DNA of 9,078 nucleotides, from the NCBI GenBank assembly GCA_021793335.1, contig JAJYSW010000126.1, positions 1 through 9,078 of the forward strand, read 5' to 3'. The notes under the pieces were generated by a model. It ran no database searches. It worked only from the letters and a program-made list of their open reading frames with translations, and was not told where the DNA came from. This DNA is from Actinomycetes bacterium. Lineage in GTDB: Bacteria; Actinomycetota; Actinomycetes; Mycobacteriales; Micromonosporaceae. Positions 1 through 7,300 of this stretch are shown here, piece by piece; the first letter of the stretch is position 1, and each line of letters starts with the position of its first letter. A program made the position numbers and the translations under genes.

Positions 1-123
1 CATGCGATCTGTGATGACGCCGAATGGCTCAACGGCCTCTCCTGGCCCATCGCCGAGTCCTACCACCCGAACCGCGACGGCCAGAGCGCCGGCTATTTCG
101 CCCTGCTGTCGAACCTCCTCTGA
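1..123 (+). CDS. SGNH/GDSL-type lipase/esterase, C-terminal fragment
   Basis: The window opens inside a gene read in frame 1, and 41 codons remain before the TGA at 121-123. The visible tail holds a cysteine in an HAICDD context (residue 4 of the fragment), a Trp-Leu-Asn stretch, then ESYHPNRDGQ. This closely resembles the end of Streptomyces secreted SGNH lipases. In that family the His of the Y-H-P motif is the catalytic histidine (block V), and the cysteine belongs to a structural disulfide. The likely role is hydrolysis of acyl esters outside the cell, but the Ser, Gly and Asn blocks and any signal peptide lie upstream of the window and cannot be checked. The gene converges on the minus-strand repeat protein and shares a terminator hairpin with it. 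Nothing in the fragment links it to the secretion genes. The family call is fairly secure; the substrate is unknown. Confidence 0.78.
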   Translation, partial: HAICDDAEWLNGLSWPIAESYHPNRDGQSAGYFALLSNLL

Positions 124-166
124 GCACGAGACCGTCCGCGCCCGGAGCCACCCCGGGGCACGGAAG

Positions 167-204
167 CGAAAGGGCCCCGCCGCAACCGCGGCGAGGCCCC
201 TTCG
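167..204. terminator. Bidirectional hairpin terminator between convergent genes
   Basis: A 17-base arm at 167-183 pairs with 188-204 around an AACC loop. Fifteen of 17 pairs match; the mismatches are 171/200 and 177/194. It lies 43 bases after the lipase stop and 12 bases past the stop of the minus-strand repeat protein, so it is placed to end both transcripts. There is no real U-tract on either strand (TTCGTTC follows on the plus strand), which is common for actinobacterial hairpin terminators. Confidence 0.75.
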
Positions 205-216
205 TTCAAGGCGTCG

Positions 217-1038
217 TCACAGGAAACTGCCCGCAGAGGAATCGCAGATCAGCCACTTGCCGTCTTCCCTGACCATGTCGATGTCCATGCTCTCGTCGAG
301 CGGGAAGGTGCCGAACTCTCCCATGCTCATCTCCCCGGTGACCTCCACCGAGACGGTCGCGCTGTCGCCATCGACCGTCTCGCCGGTGACCTCGTAGTCC
401 ATCGTGACTTCCATGCCGCCCATGGCATCGGCATACTCGTCGGGGATCGCCAGGCTGTCGTCCAAACCGGCGATCTCGCTTTCGAGCTGCTCCTTGGCCT
501 CGCTGCAGAAGTACGGGAGCATGTCGTCCATGAGCGCTTGAGGGTCGTCGAAGACGGCACCGGATTCGAGCGCGGACGAGGCGGTCTTCAGGTACTTCTC
601 GACCACGTCGCCGGGTGAATCCGAGGCCGACGGCGCGCCGCCGCCTCCCCCTCCGCCCATCTGCCAGAGCAGCAGTCCGATCACGGCGATCAGGACCACG
701 GCACCGCCCGCGATGCCGATGATGAGGCCGGTCTTCGACTTCTGCTGTTGCGGCGGCGGGTAGCCGCCGGGCTGCTGGCCGTACCCCGGTTGCTGCCCGT
801 AGCCGGGCTGCTGTCCATACCCTGGTTGCTGGCCGTACCCCGGCTGTTGCCCATAGCCGGGCTGCTGTCCATATCCCGGCTGTTGCCCGTAGCCGGGCTG
901 CTGGCCGTACCCAGGTTGCTGCCCGTACCCCGGTTGCTGGCCGTATCCGGGCAGTTGCTGTGGCGAGTAACCGCCGGGCTGCCCTTGGGGCGGTTGCTGA
1001 TTCGGGTCGAAACCCGGCTGTTGCGGCGGGTAGGCCAT
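217..1038 (-). CDS. Membrane-anchored protein with PGYGQQ repeats and an NTF2-like outer domain
   Basis: This is a 273-residue protein of unrecognised specific function. Residues 1-29 are Pro/Gln-rich and 30-89 are ten perfect PGYGQQ hexapeptides. Residues 90-104 end in a basic KSK stretch. Residues 105-127 form one hydrophobic helix, followed by seven glycines (128-134) and a domain from about 142 to 273. The positive-inside rule puts the repeats in the cytosol and the C-terminal domain outside. That domain (helix DVVEKYLKTA, later strands, and a DGKWLICD ending) resembles small NTF2-like/DUF4878 domains of actinobacterial membrane proteins. Cys178 and Cys265 could form a disulfide. ATG was chosen because GAGGAAG sits five bases upstream. 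It lies 79 bases behind eccB on the same strand and ends at the shared terminator, so co-transcription with eccD-eccB is plausible. A role as a T7SS accessory protein is inference from position only; an unrelated membrane protein remains possible. Confidence 0.85.
   Translation of the reverse strand: MAYPPQQPGFDPNQQPPQGQPGGYSPQQLPGYGQQPGYGQQPGYGQQPGYGQQPGYGQQPGYGQQPGYGQQPGYGQQPGYGQQPGYGQQPGGYPPPQQQKSKTGLIIGIAGGAVVLIAVIGLLLWQMGGGGGGGAPSASDSPGDVVEKYLKTASSALESGAVFDDPQALMDDMLPYFCSEAKEQLESEIAGLDDSLAIPDEYADAMGGMEVTMDYEVTGETVDGDSATVSVEVTGEMSMGEFGTFPLDESMDIDMVREDGKWLICDSSAGSFL
772..951 (-). repeat. Ten tandem 18-bp units encoding PGYGQQ
   Basis: Ten in-frame 18-bp units with no insertion or deletion encode ten identical hexapeptides. 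The units differ from each other only at third codon positions (Gly as GGA, GGC, GGG or GGT; Gln as CAG or CAA; Tyr as TAC or TAT; Pro as CCG or CCC and others). By sequence type on the plus strand, the order from 772 is roughly A-B-C-A-B-C-B-A followed by two mixed units, so a 54-bp three-unit block appears to have been duplicated. Each unit encodes Tyr, Gly, Gln and Pro only, a composition typical of disordered low-complexity regions. Confidence 0.95.
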
Positions 1039-1117
1039 GATGCTTCCTCAGGTCTCAGGGTGCTGTCGCGCCAGGTTAACACGTAGGAGCAAAGAGCGAG
1101 CGATCTGCGGCACAGGG

Positions 1118-2686
1118 CTACTCACCTGCGGCGTCGCCTGCTTCTTCGCTTTCCGTTTCCTCCTCACCGGAGTCGAACGGCCGATGCGTGTCCCCGCTCG
1201 GGTCCAGCTCGCTGCGCGCCTCCACAGGGTCGAGGACCGGGCCGGCCTGAACGAGCGAGAGCACCGATTCGGGCACACCGACCGGCTCGACCTCGCCGTA
1301 GCCGAGCAGGGACTTGGTGGTCCCATAAGCAGTGCCCGAATCCTTGATGCCGTACTTATAGCCCTGGCTGTGGATCAGGAACATCACGCTCGCCACGGTC
1401 CGGCCGGGCTGCTGCTGAGGGCTCACCAGCGCCGCGTACCCGGGAGGCAGCACGGTCTGCGCCACCGGGTTGCCCGTGGCGAGAATGGTGCCCTCGCTGT
1501 CGATCGTGATCGATCTGGCCTCGTCGGTGAGCAGCTTCGGCGCCGAACCGTAGATGCCGATCGTCATGTGCGCATCGGCCGCTTCGGCGGCGGGATCGAA
1601 CGTGGTGCACACCGCGGGGCGCTCGCCCGAGACCGTCCGAGGATCGGTGTCGATCGTCTGCGGGAAGTCACCGGTCTCGTACTGGCCTTGCGCGCCGTAT
1701 TCGGTCAGCAGCGTCGAGTTGATCTGGATCGTCTGACCGAACCCGGTGACGGGCTCCATCAGCGCCCGCATCATATCGCTGATCTTGGCGAACACGGGCG
1801 CGCCGCCCTCTTCGATCAGGACGTAGAAGTCCGTGCCCTGCACGACGGTCTGCCCGTACTTGAGGTCGACGCCCTCGACGACGATCCCCGACGGCTCACC
1901 GAACTCGGTGCGCGGAGTGAACGCGAGATCCGGGCCCGGCGTGACGGTATCGATGAGCTCCTTCTTCACCGTGACCACGTCGTTCTCGCTCAGACCCAAC
2001 TTATTGAAGAAGTCCTCATCGGCGATCCGGTATCTGCGGTCGTTCGTCAGCAGGTAGACCGTGCCCTCGGGTGTCTCGGCGAACAACCAGTCGTCGGCGA
2101 GCGCCTCGGGAGCGGGCAGATCCTCCTCCTTGGCGACCACGACCTGCGCCAGCAACAGGCTCGACCCGTCGGCGATGGGCATGGAGCACACGTTCCACAG
2201 TTCGTCCTGCAACAGACTGGAGACCGGCGGCGGGGACGGCGGGGCGCCCTCGATGCCGACGAGGAAACCGCGCGGCTTGCCCTCCAGCGACTCGGGCTTC
2301 AGCGACTGCGTCGGCGGCTTGCCCTGGTAGGGCTGGAGCAGCATCAGCGCCGAAGTGTAGTTGGCCACCGGCCACAGCTTCAGCGGATCCTCCTCGGTCG
2401 GCTCACGACCCGACATCGTCGTGTAGACGTAGATCGCGTTGGTGCCCTTCTCGAAGATGATGTGGTTGGCCATCGGCTCATCGTTGCCCTTGTTGAACAG
2501 CGCGGCGATGGCGAAACCGCCGAAGATGAGCACCATGATCATCACCGAGGCGAAGATCGAGACGCCGATGCGCCGCAGCGGGCGCTCGACCGAGTCGGGG
2601 TTGGCGATGACCAGCGCCTGGTTCATGCGCGAGGTGATGAAGCGGTGGGCATCCACCTGCTCGCGACGGGAACGCATCTGCGCCAT
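1118..2686 (-). CDS. eccB: EccB, type VII secretion core membrane protein
   Basis: This 522-residue protein is close to the usual EccB length. EccB is a core subunit of the T7SS membrane complex, with a short cytosolic N-terminus, one helix and a large outer domain. Visible features are a basic start with SRREQVDAHRFITSRM (family signature), a helix at about 41-63, and an outer domain from about 70. Cys167 (ELWNVCSMP) and Cys360 (RPAVCTTFD) match the conserved disulfide pair of the family. The C-terminal part (SQGYKYGIKD, then LGYGEVEPVGVPESVLSLV) is the typical EccB ending. Residues 494-522 form an acidic, probably disordered tail. The ATG at 2686 has GAGAGAGG nine bases upstream. Met4 is an in-frame alternative that would match some shorter homologues but sits too far from that site. 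The gene starts 45 bases after the eccD stop and is probably in one operon with it. The stop is TAG at 1118-1120. Confidence 0.96.
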   Translation of the reverse strand: MAQMRSRREQVDAHRFITSRMNQALVIANPDSVERPLRRIGVSIFASVMIMVLIFGGFAIAALFNKGNDEPMANHIIFEKGTNAIYVYTTMSGREPTEEDPLKLWPVANYTSALMLLQPYQGKPPTQSLKPESLEGKPRGFLVGIEGAPPSPPPVSSLLQDELWNVCSMPIADGSSLLLAQVVVAKEEDLPAPEALADDWLFAETPEGTVYLLTNDRRYRIADEDFFNKLGLSENDVVTVKKELIDTVTPGPDLAFTPRTEFGEPSGIVVEGVDLKYGQTVVQGTDFYVLIEEGGAPVFAKISDMMRALMEPVTGFGQTIQINSTLLTEYGAQGQYETGDFPQTIDTDPRTVSGERPAVCTTFDPAAEAADAHMTIGIYGSAPKLLTDEARSITIDSEGTILATGNPVAQTVLPPGYAALVSPQQQPGRTVASVMFLIHSQGYKYGIKDSGTAYGTTKSLLGYGEVEPVGVPESVLSLVQAGPVLDPVEARSELDPSGDTHRPFDSGEEETESEEAGDAAGE

Positions 2687-2731
2687 CGAAGTCGGCCTCT
2701 CTCTCGGAAACGGCTCGGAGGGACGTGGAGG

Positions 2732-4147
2732 TCAGCCGCGCAGGGCCAGCGCGAAGCTGTAGAGGTGGCAGATCCAGCCGGCCAACGGCAGGATCGACAC
2801 GATCAGGAGCGCCTCGCAGATATCGAGCAGACGGCCCCAGGTGGGGGCGATCTTCTTGCCGGCCACGGCCAGACCGTAGACCATCGCGATCACCGTCAGC
2901 AGCGTCAGCGCGCCCAGGATCGCGACCAGCCGCACGAGGGTGCCGCCCCCGAGGAAGACCGCGGTGAGCACCACGGCCAGGCCGCCCATGCCCGCGGCGA
3001 GCATGACGATGCGGGCCGGGCGGTCCTCGACGGTGCGCGAACGGCTCAGCAGGACCAGGGCGATGACCGTGGCCAGGATGACTCCGGGCACGGTGCCGGA
3101 GAAGGCCAGCGCGATCGAGGAGACCAGGCCGACCAGGGCCGCGAAGGCGTACAGCGCCTCCAGGTAGTTCCCGGCGTGCTCGGAGAGCTTGAGGATGCGC
3201 TTACCGTCGACGGCCTCGGCATCGCCCGCTTTGAGCTCCTCGGTGGTGGTCGGCAGCTGCGGAGTGGGCACCATCGCCATCGTCAGCGACAGGCGCGGCG
3301 CGGCCGGGAGGATCGCCAACGCCAGCGGCGCGGCGATCGCCGCCCCGGTCGCGGCGGTGGACGGGTTCGTGGCGTTGTCGATGAGCATCATGAAGCCCAC
3401 CGCCACCGCCAGCACGATCGCGCCGAGGATCGTGGTGATGAACACCGGAGCCGAGGCCATGTCGCCGACGGCGACCATCCCGAGCACGCTGAACAGCAGG
3501 ATCGCCGAAGCGGCGATCAGGACGTGCGGCGCGGCCAGCTCGGAGATCTTCGAGTCCCCGGCGGCGATGAGCAGGCCGCCGACCGCCGAATAGAACACCG
3601 CGGTGACACCGAAGTAGGTGGCCGCCCGCGAGTCCCCCACCGCGCGCGACAGCAGCGCCGAGGCGCCGACGAGCACCGCCGCCACGCCCAGCGCCACGAT
3701 GGCGCCGGGCAGCTGCGGCGGGCCGGTGAACAGGACCGCGATCGCGCCCGCGGCCAGGGCCGCAGTGCCGACTCCGACGGCGAAGCGCTTGGTGGCCAAG
3801 TGATCCCAGCGGTTGCCGCGCTGCTCGGTGGCGGTGGCGACGGCGTCGATGACATCGTCGAAGACGATCTCGGGCTTGGCGGCGTCGGCCGGGTTCAGAT
3901 ACAGCATCTCGCCGTCGCTGATCGCCAGCTGGGAGCACGAGTGGCCCGTGTCGAGCGCCTCTTCCCCCAGCCTGGACAGGATCCAGCCGCCGTTGTCGCC
4001 GGCTTCGTCGATGTAGTACTCACCGGCCTGGTGCAGGATGGTCGGCAGGAGGTCGGACAGGGGGACGTCCGAGGGCAGCGCGAGGTCGATCCTCGTGCGC
4101 GGACTGACGATCGTCACCCTGCTGAGAGTGGCCGACTTGGTGCTCAC
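2732..4147 (-). CDS. eccD: EccD, type VII secretion integral membrane channel component
   Basis: A 471-residue EccD. In known ESX complexes, EccD dimers form a large membrane vestibule, and its ubiquitin-like domain contacts EccC. Residues 9-90 are the YukD/ubiquitin-like domain (LSRVTIVSPRTRIDLALP, then WILSRLGEEALD and DGEMLYLNP). After a linker, 11 hydrophobic segments follow at about 122-141, 148-166, 176-196, 208-228, 234-256, 265-283, 331-350, 353-368, 379-400, 404-429 and 441-462. The polar stretch at about 284-328 between helices 6 and 7 is the usual central loop. I chose the GTG at 4147 because GGAGG lies eight bases upstream and homologues begin at this point. The open frame continues upstream to an ATG at 4273, but those 42 extra codons cross the promoter region and look non-coding. 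It is first in the minus-strand set and diverges from eccC. Confidence 0.95.
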   Translation of the reverse strand: MSTKSATLSRVTIVSPRTRIDLALPSDVPLSDLLPTILHQAGEYYIDEAGDNGGWILSRLGEEALDTGHSCSQLAISDGEMLYLNPADAAKPEIVFDDVIDAVATATEQRGNRWDHLATKRFAVGVGTAALAAGAIAVLFTGPPQLPGAIVALGVAAVLVGASALLSRAVGDSRAATYFGVTAVFYSAVGGLLIAAGDSKISELAAPHVLIAASAILLFSVLGMVAVGDMASAPVFITTILGAIVLAVAVGFMMLIDNATNPSTAATGAAIAAPLALAILPAAPRLSLTMAMVPTPQLPTTTEELKAGDAEAVDGKRILKLSEHAGNYLEALYAFAALVGLVSSIALAFSGTVPGVILATVIALVLLSRSRTVEDRPARIVMLAAGMGGLAVVLTAVFLGGGTLVRLVAILGALTLLTVIAMVYGLAVAGKKIAPTWGRLLDICEALLIVSILPLAGWICHLYSFALALRG

Positions 4148-4327
4148 CGCACGAACCTCCGGGTCGGATGGAGACTGGGGACGAGTACAGGATAAATCCC
4201 TCACGCAACCGCGAACGAGCGCCCAGTGGCGATGCGGCTCTACCCTGACAGTGCGATACTCGACAGAGCGCACTTATTCCATCTTTTATACGGCAGCGCG
4301 CCTCCCCGGTGAGTACAAGGACCCATT
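4148..4327. promoter_or_regulatory. Divergent control region between eccD and eccC
   Basis: These 180 bases lie between two start codons that face apart, so they should hold promoters for both. The stretch 4272-4291 is the most A/T-rich part and contains TTATAC (4286-4291), a fair -10 for eccC with no convincing -35 at 17-18 bases. Just upstream, GACAGTGCG (4247-4255) is repeated as GACAGAGCG (4262-4270) with a 15-base period. GTGCG (4251-4255) and CGCAC (4269-4273) form an inverted pair over the same bases. On the minus strand, TATCCT within GGGATTTATCCTG (about 4188-4200) is a weak -10 candidate for eccD. Promoter assignment is inference; the divergent layout and repeats are visible. Confidence 0.55.
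4317..4321 (+). promoter_or_regulatory. Ribosome binding site deciding the eccC GTG start
   Basis: AAGGA lies six bases upstream of the GTG at 4328. The next in-frame ATG is at residue 30, past the conserved basic N-terminus, so this site supports the GTG start. Confidence 0.7.
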
Positions 4328-7300
4328 GTGACGACCAAACTGTTCCGCAGGCCGCCGCGTAAACGCGGTCCGCAGGCTCCGCGCGGCGACATCCTCCTCG
4401 AATCGCCGCCGGACATGCCCGACCCCCAACCGAAGTCGATCGGCCAGTACCTCATGGTCCTGCCGATGCTGTGCGGCGCGGGGGCCATGACGCTCATGAT
4501 GATGCGACGCGGCGGCGCCGGCGGCGGCGGCATCGACCCGCTCATGATGGCCATGGGCGCCATGATGGGCATCTCGATGATCGGCATGATGGCCACCAAC
4601 ATCTCCTCGAACCGCAGCCAGAAGAAGGCCGAGTTCAACGCCGACCGCCGCGACTACATGCGCTACCTCAACCAGGTCCGCCGCCGCGCCCGGAAGGGCG
4701 CCGAGCGGCAGTGGCGGGCGGCGCGTTGGCGCCACCCCGACCCCCGGGCCCTGTGGTCGCTGGTCGGCTCGCGGCGCATGTGGGAGCGCCGCCCGAAGGA
4801 CGACGACTCGCTGGAAGTGCGAGTCGGCGTCGGCAAGCAGCGCATGACGATGAAACTGGTGCCACCCGAGACGAAACCGGTCGAGGACCTGGAACCGATG
4901 ACATCGATGGCGCTGCGCCGCTTCGTCGCCGCACACTCCAACGTCATCGACATCCCACGCTCGATGAAGTACACCGAGGCCGGGCGCATGGTCCTGCGCG
5001 GGGAGCGGCCCCTGGTGATGGACAACCTGCGCGCCCAGCTCTGCCAGCTCGCGGTCCTGCACTCGCCCGACGACGTCCTGATCGCCGTCGTCGCCGACGC
5101 GGAGCGGATGCCCGAGTGGCACTGGATGAAGTGGCTCCCGCACCTCCAGCACCCCAGCGAGGAGGACGGCGCCGGACCGGTGCGCATGTTCTACAACTCC
5201 ACCGGCAGACTGGAGGCGGCGCTGCGCGACCAGTTGTCGAGCCGTGCCGGCTGGTCGCCGGGGGCGACCGCCGGCGAGGGCGAGCGGCACCTGGTGATCA
5301 TCCTGGACGGCGGCGAGAACGATCCGACCGGGATCATCGCCGCCGACGGCATGGCCGGAGTGACGGTCTTCGACTTCTCCGGCTACCTGCCGCGCAAGCC
5401 CGGACCGCACATCAAACTCGTCGACGTCGCGTCCGATCAGATCCGCACCGATCAGGCCGGGCGTCGCCGCGTCCTCGGCAAACCCGACCGCCTGTCGTAC
5501 AACCAGGCCGAGGGCATCGCCCGCAGCCTGTCGCCGTGGCGTCTGACGCTCAAGGGCGCGGGCGGTTCCACCGAGTCCGGCGACGAGGACGCCTCGCCGA
5601 TGGCGAATCCTTCCAGCCTGCCGGAGATGCTGGGCTTCAACGACGCCGCCGCGCTCGACCCGGCCGTCCACTGGCGTGAGAAGCCGATCAAGGACTACCT
5701 GAAGGTCCCGATCGGGCCCGGGCCGGACGGCGCGATCGTCGACATCGACTTCAAGGAGGCCGCCGTCGGCGGCATGGGCCCGCACGGTCTGCTCATCGGG
5801 GCCACCGGCTCGGGTAAGTCCGAGGTGCTGCGTACCATCGTGGGCTCGCTGATCGCCACGCACTCCTCCGAGGAGCTCAACTTCATCCTCGTCGACTTCA
5901 AGGGCGGCGCGACGTTCGCATCCCTGGACGACCTGCCGCACGTCTCGGCGGTCATCACGAACCTCGCCGACGAGATCGAGCTGGTCGACCGCATGCAGGA
6001 CGCCCTTGAAGGCGAACTGGTGCGCCGCCAGGAGGAGCTGCGCCGAGCCGGCAACTTCACCAACCGGTGGGAGTACGAGAAGGCCCGCGCCGGCGGACAG
6101 CCGCTCGATCCGATGCCGACGCTGCTCATCGTCGCCGACGAGTTCTCCGAGATGCTCGTGGCCAAGCCCGAGTTCATCAACCTGTTCCTCCAGATCGGCC
6201 GCATCGGCCGATCCATCGGCGTGCACATGCTCCTGGCCTCGCAGCGCCTCGAAGAAGGCAAACTCAAGGGCCTGGACACGTTCCTGTCCTACCGGGTGGC
6301 GCTGCGGACCTTCTCCGCGCAGGAATCGCGCACCGTCATCGGCTCCGGAGCGGCCTACGAGCTGCCGCAGCAACCGGGCCACGGCTACCTCCAGGTGGGC
6401 ACCGAGGACCTGGTGCGCTTCCGCGCCGCCTATGTCGGCGGGGCCTATAAGCCGCCGAAGAAGATCGCCTCCCGCGCCGAGCGCATCGCCGCCGTGCAGC
6501 ACAAGGTGCAGCGGTTCCTGCCCGGCCACGTCGAACTGCCGCCCGAGCCCGAGCCCGAGGAGGAGCCGGAGGAGGAGACCGCGCAGGCCGAGGAGGAGAG
6601 CGAGAACGAGAAGCTCTCCGAGCTGGAGGTCATGGTCAACAACTGCCTGGGGATGGGCCGTCCGGCCCACCAGGTGTGGCTGCCGCCGTTGGCCGAGCCG
6701 CCGACGCTCGACCAGCTGCTGCCGCCGCTCGAAGTCGACCCGCAGCGTGGTCTGACGCCGAAGGGCTTCGCGCTCAACGGGAAGCTCAACGCCGTGCTCG
6801 GCGAGGAGGACCGCCCGTTCGAGCAGCGCCGCAGCCCGTTCATCGTCGACCTCTCCGGCGCGCAGGGCACCGTGGCGATCGCCGGCGGGGCCCAGTCGGG
6901 CAAGTCGACGATGCTGCGGGCCCTGATCGGTTCGCTGGCGCTCACGCACACCCCGCGCGAAGTGCAGTTCTACTGCCTGGACTTCGGTGGCGGCACGCTC
7001 CGGGGCCTGGAGGAATTGCCGCACGTGGCCGGTGTGTTCGGCCGCCGAGAGGAGGAGGGCGTGCGGCGCACGATCCAGGAGGTCATGACCATCCTGGACG
7101 AGCGCGAGGCGTTCTTCACCGCCAACAAGATCGACGGCATGAACTCCTACCGGCGCATGAAGGCCGAAGGACGTTTCGCCGATGACCCGTACGGCGACAT
7201 CTTCCTGGTCATCGACAACTGGATGACGCTGCGGGAGGATTACGAGCCGTTCGTCGACCAGATCAAGGCCATCGGCAACCGGGGCCTGGCCTATGGCGTC

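Noticed and set aside
772..951. CRISPR-like or mobile-element repeat
   Set aside because: The units are contiguous with no spacers, are in frame and encode a constant hexapeptide, so they are coding repeats.
748..1086. A plus-strand frame giving a Leu/Val/Pro/Arg repeat protein across the hexapeptide repeats
   Set aside because: It is the reverse reading of the PGYGQQ units; its hydrophobic repeat is a by-product and it lacks a ribosome site.
1037..4195. A 1052-codon open frame on the plus strand opposite eccB and eccD
   Set aside because: It spans two separate real genes and the gap between them, and its product is low-complexity Arg/His/Asp/Gln-rich. This is the expected antisense shadow in high-GC DNA.
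4148..4273. A 42-codon N-terminal extension of EccD from ATG 4273
   Set aside because: It crosses the divergent promoter region, shows no ubiquitin-like sequence, and the GTG at 4147 has a far better ribosome binding site.
4183..4321. GAGTACAGGA (4183-4192) and GAGTACAAGGA (4311-4321) as a possible regulatory repeat
   Set aside because: The second copy is the eccC ribosome binding site and the match is short, so chance is a sufficient explanation.
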